In this document: positions 15,872 through 24,228 of the stretch, piece by piece
Layout: each line of letters opens with the position of its first letter
Numbering within the stretch: the stretch's first letter is position 1
NCBI RefSeq assembly: GCF_900109145.1
Contig: NZ_FNYY01000028.1
Coordinates: 1-51,540, forward strand
Length of the DNA: 51,540 nucleotides
Direction of reading: 5' to 3'
From: Marinovum algicola
Lineage (GTDB): Bacteria > Pseudomonadota > Alphaproteobacteria > Rhodobacterales > Rhodobacteraceae
Position numbers and translations under genes: made by a program
The notes under the pieces: model-generated
The model's database searches: none
What the model saw: only the letters and a program-made list of their open reading frames with translations
Told to the model about the DNA's origin: nothing

Positions 15872-17038
15872 ATGGCGTCAGGAGTGGATGGTGAGGTTTT
15901 CGAACAGCTTGTCTCGACGGTCGACCGGTTTGCCCGCGAACGCCTGATTCCGGCTGAGCGCCGGGTCGAGGAAGAGGACAACATCCCCGACGAGATTGTG
16001 GCCGAGATGAAGGAGATGGGGCTGTTCGGCCTGTCGACGCCCGAGGAATTCGGCGGAATCGGTCTTAACGTGCCGCAGGAGGCGCGGCTGATCGAGGCGT
16101 TGTGCTATGCTTCGCTGACTTTCCGGTCGCTGATCGGCACCAACGTGGGTATCGGCTCGCAAGGAATCGTCATGGACGGGACGCCTGCGCAAAAGGAACA
16201 ATGGCTGCCGGGCGTTGCGAGCGGTGACGTGATTGCGGCCTTCGCGCTGACCGAACCCGACAATGGATCAGACGCCGGCGGCATCCGCACCTCCGCCCGT
16301 AAGGACGGCAGCGATTTCCTCATCAATGGGACCAAGCGTTTCATCACCAACGCGGTCCGCGCAGAGCTGTTCACCGTCTTTGCGCGAACAGATCCGAACG
16401 AGCCGGGTGCCGGCGGCGTGTCGGCCTTCATCGTGCCAGCCAATACGCCGGGCATCACCGTTGCCAAGCCGGACAGCAAGCTCGGACAGCGCGGCACCAA
16501 GACCTCCGACGTGATCTTCGAAGACGTGCGGGTCCCCGAGAGCGCAATCATCGGTGGACCTGTCAATCTGAACTGCGGATTTCGTACAGCGATGCGCGTG
16601 TTGGACCGGGGCCGCATTCATGTTGGTGCCATGGCCGTCGGCCAGAGCCAGCGCATGCTCGACATCGCGACAGACTATGCATTGACGCGCAAGCAATTCG
16701 GCAAGCCGATTGGCGAGCACCAACTGGTGCAGGGGCTTCTGGCGGATTGTCAGGCCGAGCTACATGCCGCGAGGGCGCTTGTCCGAGCTTCGGCGGACAC
16801 GTTCGATCGTGAAGGAAAGGCCATCATCGAGGCGTCCTGCACCAAGTATTTTTGCACGGAGGCCGCGGGCCGCATAGCGGACCGGGCGCTGCAAATCCAC
16901 GGCGGCGCCGGGTACATGACGGAGTATGATATCGAGCGTCTCTACCGCGATATCCGACTGCTGCGCATCTACGAAGGCACCAGCCAGATCCAGCAACTGG
17001 TCATTGCCCGCCGCACGTTGACGCAACGGGCCGATTGA
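15872..17038 (+). CDS. Acyl-CoA dehydrogenase (MCAD-type catalytic glutamate)
   Basis: A 388-residue FAD enzyme of standard length. ATG 15872 follows GGGAG. The helical N-domain is followed by FALTEPDNGSDAGG and GTKRFITNA (FAD/substrate site) and the C-terminal helical domain with ALQIHGGAGYMTEYDIERLYRD. Glu368 in IYEGTSQIQ is the catalytic base of the medium-chain type. It introduces the 2,3-double bond in an acyl-CoA and passes electrons to ETF, which may be the etfBA pair at 49377. First gene of a compact operon (dehydrogenase, DUF35 protein, thiolase-like, acyl-CoA synthetase, MaoC hydratase). Chain-length preference is not readable. Confidence 0.92.
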   Translation: MASGVDGEVFEQLVSTVDRFARERLIPAERRVEEEDNIPDEIVAEMKEMGLFGLSTPEEFGGIGLNVPQEARLIEALCYASLTFRSLIGTNVGIGSQGIVMDGTPAQKEQWLPGVASGDVIAAFALTEPDNGSDAGGIRTSARKDGSDFLINGTKRFITNAVRAELFTVFARTDPNEPGAGGVSAFIVPANTPGITVAKPDSKLGQRGTKTSDVIFEDVRVPESAIIGGPVNLNCGFRTAMRVLDRGRIHVGAMAVGQSQRMLDIATDYALTRKQFGKPIGEHQLVQGLLADCQAELHAARALVRASADTFDREGKAIIEASCTKYFCTEAAGRIADRALQIHGGAGYMTEYDIERLYRDIRLLRIYEGTSQIQQLVIARRTLTQRAD

Positions 17039-17085
17039 CCAGAAGCCGAACCGGGAAGATCAAAACTAGGAGACGATTGGCAGAA

Positions 17086-17466
17086 ATGACAGATACCGAA
17101 AAATCCCGCCTTGGACCGCAAGCCGCCTACGAGGCGTTTCTTGCCGAAGGCCGTTTCATGATACAGCGCGCCGCAAGCACCGGCGAGTACCTTTTCTGGC
17201 CGAAGGTCACCTCTCCTAGCGGCGCAACTGATCTGGAGTGGGTGGAAGCCCGCGGTACGGGGACGATCTATGCCATTACCGTTAACCGCGCCCGCAAAGG
17301 GGCGCGCAACGTGGCTCTTGTCGATCTCGATGAAGGCGTGCGCATGATGTCCACTCTGCCCGACGTAGAAACCGCGGAGATCGGCGCGCCAGTGAAAGCA
17401 CGTATCGAAATGACCGCGAATGGACCGCGCGTGGTCTTTGATCTGGCAAAGGAGGCGTCCGCATGA
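17086..17466 (+). CDS. DUF35 OB-fold acyl-CoA-associated protein lacking its zinc ribbon
   Basis: A 126-residue protein; ATG 17086 follows AGGAGAC. The open frame to 17035 is an extension overlapping the previous gene. It contains the family signature TDLEWVEARGTGTIYAITVNR at about residues 48-68, where the zinc ribbon hands over to the OB fold. Normal members have two CxxC pairs before this point; this protein has no cysteine at all, and the ribbon region reads GEYLFWPKVTSPSG. DUF35 proteins act as partners of thiolase-like aldolases or MaoC hydratases, and the next gene, overlapping by 4 bases, encodes a thiolase-like protein. It is probably a structural subunit of that enzyme. Confidence 0.83.
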   Translation: MTDTEKSRLGPQAAYEAFLAEGRFMIQRAASTGEYLFWPKVTSPSGATDLEWVEARGTGTIYAITVNRARKGARNVALVDLDEGVRMMSTLPDVETAEIGAPVKARIEMTANGPRVVFDLAKEASA

Positions 17467-18617
17467 CCCGGGACAACATCAGAGGCAAATCCGCCATTGT
17501 CGGCATGGCAACCGCCGGGGTCGGCGAGGCGCCGGGCTTTTCCGCGATCGAGCTGATCGGTCAGTCCGCAGTCAAAGCCGTGCATGATGCCGGTCTGAAA
17601 CTGCAGGACATTGACGGCGTCTTTGCGGCCACGTCCAACCATGCCTATCCGACCATGAGCGTGGTCGAATACCTCGGCCTCCGACCACGTTTCTTCGACG
17701 GCACCAATGTCGGCGGGTCCAGCTTTGAGATGCATCTCTTGCAGGCAACGCTTGCGCTCGAGGCGGGTCTCTGCGACGCGGCGCTCGTCTGCTACGGGTC
17801 AAACCAGCGCACTGCGGGCGGAGGGCTGGTGTCGATGAGCGAGCCGCAATGGCACGAGACCCCCTATAAACCGCGCCACCCGATCACCGCCTATGCGCTG
17901 GCCGCGAGCCGGCACATGGCCGAGTTCGGCACCGCCCGCGAGGACTTGGCCGAAGTGGCACTGGCCGCGCGCGGCTGGGCCAACCTGAACCCCGAAGCCT
18001 TCGCGCGTGGCCCGCTGTCCAAGGACGACGTCCTTTCGGCGCGGATGATCTCAGACCCGCTGAGCAAGGCCGATTGCTGCCTCGTCACCGACGGTGCGGC
18101 AGCCTGTGTGTTGGTGCGCGCCGACCGTGCCCGGGACTTGCCTGGCAAACCGGTCTATTTCCTCGGCGGCGGTGGCGCCAACTATCACCGGTCGATCGTC
18201 GCCATGCCAGACCTTACCACCACCGCAGCAGCCGAAAGCGGACCGCGGGCGATGGAGATGGCGGGCGTCGGGCATGACGAGCTGGATTTGTTGATGCTTT
18301 ACGACGCCTTCACCATCACAACGATCCTGTTCCTCGAAGACCTCGGGTTCTGCCCCAAGGGCGAAGGTGGGCGGTTCGTTCGCGACGGGCGCATCGCGCC
18401 GGGCGGCGAGTTGGCGGTGAATACCAACGGCGGCGGACTATCTTGTGTGCACCCCGGAATGTACGGCTTGTTTCTAATCGCCGAGGCGGTGGCGCAAATC
18501 CGAGGCGAGGCCGGTGCGCGCCAGCAGGAGGAGTGCAACCTCGCGCTTTGCCACGGCAACGGCGGGACATTGTCCAGCCAATGCACAGTGGTGCTGGGGT
18601 CGGAGGCGGCGCTATGA
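17463..18617 (+). CDS. Thiolase-like protein lacking the nucleophilic cysteine (possible retro-aldolase)
   Basis: A 384-residue thiolase-superfamily protein of the SCP-x/lipid-transfer type. The usual N-terminal nucleophile motif (NxxCxS) is replaced by TNVGGSS (81-87), with no cysteine. The C-terminal part retains LYDAFTI (Tyr280), GGGLSCVHPGMYG (His330, Tyr334) and LCHGNGG. In the steroid side-chain aldolase Ltp2, which works with a DUF35 partner, tyrosines replace the cysteine chemistry; Tyr280 and Tyr334 sit where I would expect the equivalents. It could therefore cleave a 3-hydroxyacyl-CoA by retro-aldol reaction instead of thiolysis. Start and stop overlap the DUF35 and acyl-CoA synthetase genes by 4 bases each. 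A degenerate but thiolytic enzyme remains possible. Confidence 0.82.
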   Translation: MTRDNIRGKSAIVGMATAGVGEAPGFSAIELIGQSAVKAVHDAGLKLQDIDGVFAATSNHAYPTMSVVEYLGLRPRFFDGTNVGGSSFEMHLLQATLALEAGLCDAALVCYGSNQRTAGGGLVSMSEPQWHETPYKPRHPITAYALAASRHMAEFGTAREDLAEVALAARGWANLNPEAFARGPLSKDDVLSARMISDPLSKADCCLVTDGAAACVLVRADRARDLPGKPVYFLGGGGANYHRSIVAMPDLTTTAAAESGPRAMEMAGVGHDELDLLMLYDAFTITTILFLEDLGFCPKGEGGRFVRDGRIAPGGELAVNTNGGGLSCVHPGMYGLFLIAEAVAQIRGEAGARQQEECNLALCHGNGGTLSSQCTVVLGSEAAL

Positions 18618-20731
18618 CCGGCAAATCGCCGGTCGATGGCCTTATCGCGCCACGCTCCGTTGCCATCATCGGAGCGTCCGACAACCCGACGCGCATTGGC
18701 GGTCGCCCGATTGCCGCGATGCTAAAGGCGGGCTTCGCAGGCCGCATCCTGCCAGTGAACCCGAAAAAAGAGATGGTGCAGGGCCTGCCCTGTTTTCCCG
18801 ACGTAGATTCCCTGCCGTTGGCCCCTGATGTTGCGCTGATCGCCGTACCGGCAAAGCTGGTGCCCGAGTCAATCGAAGCGCTGGGGCGCAAGGGCTGCAA
18901 GGCGGCGACTCTTTTCTCGGCGGGCTTTGCCGAGACCGGCGCCGAGGGCGAGGCTGCGCAGCGTGATCTCGTCGCGCGGGCGCACAGGTACGGCATGCGG
19001 CTTCTGGGGCCAAATACTCTGGGCGTTTACAACACCAACATCAACTTTTTTGGCACCTTTTCCTCATCGCTCGACTCCGGATTTCCGCTGCCCGGCAACA
19101 TCGGGATCGCCAGCCAATCCGGCGCCTTTGGCGCGCATCTGGGCGCGCTGGCACGTGACCTCGGCTTGGGCTGCTCGGTGCTCATCACCACCGGAAACGA
19201 GGCCGACATCACCGTCGCCGACGCGATATGCTGGATGGCGGAAAGCGACACTATTGACGTGATCTGCAGTTATATGGAAGCGATCAACGACGCGTCGCGG
19301 CTGCTGGCCGCACTGGACATCGCAAGAGACGCCGGCAAGCCGGTGCTGTTGCTGAAATCGGGCCGCTCGGAAATTGGCGCACGCGCCGCGGCGTCGCATA
19401 CCGCATCGCTTACCGGCGACGCGGTGGTGGCCGACGCGGTCTTGTCAGACCATGGCGCGATCATCCTGCGTGACCCGGAATCGATGATGGACATCGCTTA
19501 TGCGGCATCGAGGATGGTGCTGCCGGCGCGGCATTCGCTGGGCGTGGTCACTGTCAGCGGCGGCGCGGGGATCGTGGCCAGCGACGAAGCCGAACGGATT
19601 GGCCTGCCGATGCCCCCCATGCCCGAAGCGGCGCAGGCCAGGCTGCTCGACCTGCTGCCTTATGCCTCGGCGGTCAACCCGCTCGATTGCACGGCGCAGG
19701 CGCTGAACGAACCAGCGCTGCTGGAGCAGTTTACCCGTGCCGGGCTGGAAGACGGCGGCTATGGTGCAGTGCTGTGCTTTCTGACCTATGTAGCGGGCAG
19801 TCGCGAGATTTCAGAAGTGATCCTGAATGCGCTGGCACCATTGCGCGCGCAGTACCCCGACCGCATTCTGGCCATCTGCGCGCTTGGCGATCCGCAGGTG
19901 CTGCGCCGATATGATGACGCGGGAATCCTCGTTTTCAACGACCCTTGCCGCGCAGTACGCGCGCTCGACGCAGTGCTGCGACACGGTGCAGCGCGGACGC
20001 AGGTAGGTCCGGCCAAGCCGCCGCTGGTCCGGCCGGTCAACCTGCCCACTACCCCACCCGACGAAGCAGGAGCCAAAGCGATTCTGGCAGAGGCGGGCAT
20101 TGCCGCCGCACCCGAGCAGGCAGTTCAGACCGCCGAGGAGGCGGTCGCCGCGGCCGCCCGCTTCGGCTACCCGGTGGTGATGAAGATCCTGTCGCCTGAC
20201 ATTCTCCACAAATCCGACATCGGTGCGGTAAAGCTGAATATCTGCGACGCCGATGGCGTGCGGGATGCCCATGCCGCAATTCTCGAGGCGGCGGCACATG
20301 TGCCCGGCGCCCGGATAAGCGGTGTGTTGGTCGCAAAGCAATTGTCGGGCGGGATCGAATGTCTGATGGGCATCAACCGCGATCCGACATTCGGGCCGAT
20401 GGCGGTCTTCGGGATTGGTGGCATCTTTGTCGAGCTCCTGAACGATGTGGCCCTGCGTGCCTGTCCTTTCGGATCCGAGGAGGCTCGCGAAATGATACTT
20501 TCGATCCGCCATGCGTCGGTGCTGCAGGGTGCACGCGGCGCAGAGCCAGCAGATATAGACGCTCTGGCGAAGATGCTATCAAACCTATCCGTCTTTGCCG
20601 CCGGGGCCGGGGACCGGCTTGTATCGGTCGATCTCAATCCGGTGCTGGCCATGCCCGAAGGTCAGGGCGCCTTTGCGCTCGATGCGGTGATCGAACTGGA
20701 TGTCGAACAGGAGCAAGCCGTTGACAATTAA
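18614..20731 (+). CDS. ADP-forming acyl-CoA synthetase, second copy
   Basis: A 705-residue protein of the same family and domain order as that at 8194: CoA-binding domain (RSVAIIGASDNPTRIGG, 14-30), phosphohistidine segment ASHTASLTG (His262), and C-terminal ATP-grasp (PVVMKILSPDILHKSDIGAVKLN) from about residue 480. ATG 18614 overlaps the thiolase-like stop as ATGA, so it is coupled to the operon. The longer open frame upstream belongs to another frame of the thiolase gene. It presumably activates the acid that the operon degrades. The two copies share architecture but differ through much of the sequence, suggesting different substrates and no recent duplication. Confidence 0.9.
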   Translation: MTGKSPVDGLIAPRSVAIIGASDNPTRIGGRPIAAMLKAGFAGRILPVNPKKEMVQGLPCFPDVDSLPLAPDVALIAVPAKLVPESIEALGRKGCKAATLFSAGFAETGAEGEAAQRDLVARAHRYGMRLLGPNTLGVYNTNINFFGTFSSSLDSGFPLPGNIGIASQSGAFGAHLGALARDLGLGCSVLITTGNEADITVADAICWMAESDTIDVICSYMEAINDASRLLAALDIARDAGKPVLLLKSGRSEIGARAAASHTASLTGDAVVADAVLSDHGAIILRDPESMMDIAYAASRMVLPARHSLGVVTVSGGAGIVASDEAERIGLPMPPMPEAAQARLLDLLPYASAVNPLDCTAQALNEPALLEQFTRAGLEDGGYGAVLCFLTYVAGSREISEVILNALAPLRAQYPDRILAICALGDPQVLRRYDDAGILVFNDPCRAVRALDAVLRHGAARTQVGPAKPPLVRPVNLPTTPPDEAGAKAILAEAGIAAAPEQAVQTAEEAVAAAARFGYPVVMKILSPDILHKSDIGAVKLNICDADGVRDAHAAILEAAAHVPGARISGVLVAKQLSGGIECLMGINRDPTFGPMAVFGIGGIFVELLNDVALRACPFGSEEAREMILSIRHASVLQGARGAEPADIDALAKMLSNLSVFAAGAGDRLVSVDLNPVLAMPEGQGAFALDAVIELDVEQEQAVDN

Positions 20732-21581
20732 CTATGACACTCTGATGAAATTCGACATTCCCAAGGTGCAGCAAAGCTATGGCACCGAAGAGGTCGCGCG
20801 CTTCGGACTGACCGTGGGGATTGGGCAGGATCCAACGGATTTGCGGCAGCTTTCCTACGTTGGTGCGTTGGCCGACGATGTGCGGGCGCTGCCGGCCATC
20901 GTCAACGTGCTGGGGCATCCGGGATTCTGGCTGGGCGACCCCGCGACCGGCGTCGATGCGCTCAGGCTCGTGCATGGCGAGCAGGGCTTTACCATCCACC
21001 AGCCAATTCCACCAAACGCCCGGATTTCTGGCAAGACCCGGGTGACCGGGTTGGTGGATAAGGGCACAGGTAAAGGCGCTCTGCTCTACCTCGAAAAGGA
21101 GATCGTTAATGTCGCGAGCGGCGTGAAACTCGCGACTTGCCGATCGACCATCTTCTTACGCGGCGATGGCGGGTTCGGTGGGCCGAGCGGCCCGGTGAAG
21201 AAGGCGAACAGCCTACCCGAAACCCCGCCGGACCACGTATTCGAGACGGCCACGCGGCCAGAGCAAGCGCTATATTACAGGTGGAACGCCGACCCGAACC
21301 CGCTGCACCTCGACCCCCGCGTGGCGGCTAAGGCGGGGTTCGAGCGTCCGATCCTGCACGGGCTGTGCACATTTGGATGTGCGGCGCATGCGTTGTTGGC
21401 GGTGGTTTGTAATTACGACGCGATGCAATTTGGCGCGATGGACGGACGATTTACCGCTACCGTCTATCCCGGCGAGACACTGCGCACTGAAATCTGGGAC
21501 GACGGCAGCTTTCGCACCCGCGTGTTGGAACGCGATGTGATCGCCATCGGCAACGGTCTCTTTCGGCGCCGCGAAAGCTAG
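20721..21581 (+). CDS. MaoC-like enoyl-CoA hydratase 2 (MFE-2 type double hotdog)
   Basis: A 286-residue protein starting at TTG 20721, with GGAG seven bases upstream. This start matches the usual family N-terminus (INYDTLM... then IPKVQQSY). It overlaps the end of the acyl-CoA synthetase gene by 11 bases. The N-terminal hotdog contains VLGHPGFWL and LVHGEQGFTIHQP. The C-terminal hotdog carries the catalytic signature NADPNPLHLDP...AGFERPILHGLCTFG, with the Asp-Asn-His triad of hydratase 2. It adds water to trans-2-enoyl-CoA to give (R)-3-hydroxyacyl-CoA, matching the MFE-2-like SDR at 14048. Last gene of the operon; it converges on the AbrB-family gene 13 bases further on. Confidence 0.88.
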   Translation: MTINYDTLMKFDIPKVQQSYGTEEVARFGLTVGIGQDPTDLRQLSYVGALADDVRALPAIVNVLGHPGFWLGDPATGVDALRLVHGEQGFTIHQPIPPNARISGKTRVTGLVDKGTGKGALLYLEKEIVNVASGVKLATCRSTIFLRGDGGFGGPSGPVKKANSLPETPPDHVFETATRPEQALYYRWNADPNPLHLDPRVAAKAGFERPILHGLCTFGCAAHALLAVVCNYDAMQFGAMDGRFTATVYPGETLRTEIWDDGSFRTRVLERDVIAIGNGLFRRRES

Positions 21582-21594
21582 GCGGACGCGTTGT

Positions 21595-22650
21595 CTAGGC
21601 CCGGTTTAGTCCCCATCGCCACATCGCGTTCGCCAAGGCGACGGTCAGAACGATCCTGAACAGGTGATGAGTTGCGACGATGACCGGGCTGATCCCAAGA
21701 CTTAGGGCGATCAGGTTCATCTCGGTGATCCCACCGGGCGCAAAGCTGATAACCAGAGCTGCGAAATCCAACGGAATGGCGGCCTGAAGGCCGAAGGCAA
21801 AGCCAACGCTGAGACCAAGCGTTAGGCTCACCGATAGCAGGCTCATCGCAAAGGCTTTGCCGAGCAAGTCAAGCGAGGCACCCGAGAAAGACGAACCCAG
21901 CCCGCAGCCAACGGCCACCTGGGCCAGAGCGAGCAGCCACGTCGGCGCGTGAACGTCGATTACCCCGGTGGCATGAAGAACCCCGCTCAGCAGTAGCGGC
22001 CCCATCAGCTGCGATGCGGGCAGGCGCAGCAGCCCGCCCAAGGTCAGACCCGCCAACACTGCGGCGCCAACAATACCAAGATCGCGCCAGCCGGACGGGA
22101 CCTCCACCGCCGAAACGCCACCCACGGTTTCACCCGAAAACACGGCGAAGCCAAAGGGCACGATCAACACAACTAAAAGCGCACGCGCAAGATGCTGCAC
22201 GGTCAAGAGCCGGACATCGACCCCTGCCCTTTCACCGAACGCTACAGCCTCGATAAGACCGCCGGGCATGGCGCAGAACACCGATGTCACACGGTCGTAG
22301 CCGCCGATCCGCCGGAAAATCAGGTAACTGCTGAGAAACGCCAGCGCCACAAATAGCGCCATAGCGCCAAAGGACAGCCAGAGCGTGGCTGCGATCGCCA
22401 GAACGTCGGCGGAAAATTTCGCACCGATCAGGACGCCGATAACGCCGATGAAAACCTTGCGCAACATTTGCGGAATCCGCACTGGCCTGCCAGTTCTTTC
22501 CCAAGTAGCGACGGCAAAGGCCGCCGATGCCAGCACACTGCCCAGAAGGAACGGCAATGGCAGCCCACCCCATTGCGCAAGCAAGCCGCCACTCAGGCCG
22601 ATCGGCAGCACCAGGATGACGTTGACGAGAGGCGCGAAGGCAGCTGTCAT
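21595..22650 (-). CDS. AbrB-family membrane protein (putative transporter)
   Basis: A 351-residue, very hydrophobic protein with about ten membrane segments arranged as two similar halves (GLPLPFLLGSVLASA and ASQLMGPLLLSGVLHATGVI are equivalent parts), as in the AbrB/'ammonia monooxygenase' family of Pfam 05145. The ending SFAPGGITEMNLIALSLGISPVIVATHHLFR and the earlier FCAMPGGLIEAVAFGE are the family's two conserved loops. The function is unsettled; transport of a carboxylate is often suggested. The start overlaps the aldehyde dehydrogenase stop by 4 bases, so the two genes are coupled. A regulatory name is sometimes used for this family, but nothing here looks like a DNA-binding domain. Confidence 0.82.
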   Translation of the reverse strand: MTAAFAPLVNVILVLPIGLSGGLLAQWGGLPLPFLLGSVLASAAFAVATWERTGRPVRIPQMLRKVFIGVIGVLIGAKFSADVLAIAATLWLSFGAMALFVALAFLSSYLIFRRIGGYDRVTSVFCAMPGGLIEAVAFGERAGVDVRLLTVQHLARALLVVLIVPFGFAVFSGETVGGVSAVEVPSGWRDLGIVGAAVLAGLTLGGLLRLPASQLMGPLLLSGVLHATGVIDVHAPTWLLALAQVAVGCGLGSSFSGASLDLLGKAFAMSLLSVSLTLGLSVGFAFGLQAAIPLDFAALVISFAPGGITEMNLIALSLGISPVIVATHHLFRIVLTVALANAMWRWGLNRA

Positions 22651-24125
22651 GCCCGCTCAAGACTGTCGGCGTAGTGCTTAGGCAGGCCGATAGACTTGGC
22701 TTCAACGTAAGGCTCGAACCCTTCCCATCCGCTTTCCCGCCCGATGCCGGACTGCTTGACCCCGCCGAACGGCGCGTGGAATCCGAAGGGTGCGCCATTT
22801 ACTTCCAACACGCCTGTCTTGACCCGGTTGGCAATGGAAACGGCATGGCCTATGTCCTCTGAGAACACAGCGCCGCTCAGGCCGTAGACCGAGTTGTTGG
22901 CGATCTCCACCGCCTCATCCTCGTCTTCGTAGGAGAGGACTGAGAGCACAGGGCCGAAGATCTCTTCCTGTGCGATGCGAGAATTGGGTTCGACTTCGGC
23001 AAACAGGGTCGGCTGCACAAACCAGCCCTTGTCAAGTCCCTTAGGGCGCCCAACGCCGCCAATGACAGCGCGAGCGCCATCGTTGATGCCCGCCTCGATG
23101 TAGGATTCGACACTGTCACGCTGCTTTTGGCTGGCCATCGGTCCTACATGAGTGTTCGGGTCCATGGGGTCGCCTACGGGCAGTGAGCCGACCATTTCAG
23201 CCAGCGCTTCGACGAACTCTCGTTCACGTGCCTTAGACACCAGCACCCGCGTCTTCAGCGTGCAGATCTGGCCAGAGTTGCGGAAGGACAGAAGCTTTAA
23301 TGCCTCGACCGTTTCGGGGATGTCGGCGTCGTCAAGCACGATCCCGGCTGATTTTCCGCCGAGCTCAAGCGTGATAGGCCGCAGGAGTTCGCCGCACTTG
23401 GCCGCAAGGTGGCGACCGGCGGACGTGGAACCGGTGAAGGTGACTTTATCTACGCCGGGATGCAACGCCAGGTACTCGGCCTCGCCGCGATCCACTGTGA
23501 TGACGTTCACCACGCCCTCGGGCAGGCCGGCTTCCTCGACCATCTCAGCCAGCAGGTATGCGCTGAGCGGTGCCAGCGACGCCGGTTTCAGCACGACGGT
23601 ACACCCCGCAAGCAGCGCGGGGCCGAGTTTGTGGATTATCGTTATCATGGGGGCGTTCCATGGTGTGATCAGCGCGGCGACACCTTTGGGCGTGCGGGTC
23701 ACAAGGGCGTTGCCCGAGGCCGACCGGCGCAGTTCGCTCCATGGATAGCTCTCTGTCGCTATCTGGCGCTGCTCATCAAGCATCATCAGCGGCACCGTGG
23801 TCTGGATGGTGCAAGACTGGGTAATCGGGCTGCCCATTTCCGCGGTGATCGCTTGGGCCATCTCCTCCTTGCGGCTCTCGAACACGGCGCGAAGGCGGCC
23901 CACGCCCTCGACCCGCTCAGCCACTGTCATCCGGGGCCAGGGGCCCGCATCAAAAGCGCGCCGGGCTGCAGCAACCGCAGCGTCGACATCGGCAGCAGAG
24001 CCTCTGGGCACGGTGGCAATGACACGCTCGGAGACGGGGGAAATCACCTCCAGCCGAGACGAGGATTGAGCGGGCACCCAATTGCCGCCAATGAAAAGCG
24101 CATCGGTTCCGTCTAATATACTCAT
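22647..24125 (-). CDS. NAD(P)-dependent aldehyde dehydrogenase
   Basis: A 492-residue member of the aldehyde dehydrogenase superfamily with all key residues: Asn157 (TPWNAPM), Glu254 in LELGGKS and catalytic Cys288 in NSGQICT. It oxidises an aldehyde to the acid, which in this context could come from the ThDP decarboxylase, from a retro-aldol cleavage, or from outside. The acid would then be a substrate for the ADP-forming synthetases. It is coupled to the AbrB-family gene downstream and lies 103 bases after the AidB-like dehydrogenase gene. It may be read from promoter element F at 26090 together with that gene. Confidence 0.92.
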   Translation of the reverse strand: MSILDGTDALFIGGNWVPAQSSSRLEVISPVSERVIATVPRGSAADVDAAVAAARRAFDAGPWPRMTVAERVEGVGRLRAVFESRKEEMAQAITAEMGSPITQSCTIQTTVPLMMLDEQRQIATESYPWSELRRSASGNALVTRTPKGVAALITPWNAPMITIIHKLGPALLAGCTVVLKPASLAPLSAYLLAEMVEEAGLPEGVVNVITVDRGEAEYLALHPGVDKVTFTGSTSAGRHLAAKCGELLRPITLELGGKSAGIVLDDADIPETVEALKLLSFRNSGQICTLKTRVLVSKAREREFVEALAEMVGSLPVGDPMDPNTHVGPMASQKQRDSVESYIEAGINDGARAVIGGVGRPKGLDKGWFVQPTLFAEVEPNSRIAQEEIFGPVLSVLSYEDEDEAVEIANNSVYGLSGAVFSEDIGHAVSIANRVKTGVLEVNGAPFGFHAPFGGVKQSGIGRESGWEGFEPYVEAKSIGLPKHYADSLERA

Positions 24126-24228
24126 CGCGGAAACTCCATCGTGGTCGTGTCTAATAAGGGTTATGCGGTGCCCGCCGCCGTCGTACCGTGGGGCGGGCCT
24201 ATCCGGCGTAGTTCAGGGATCCGGCGGC

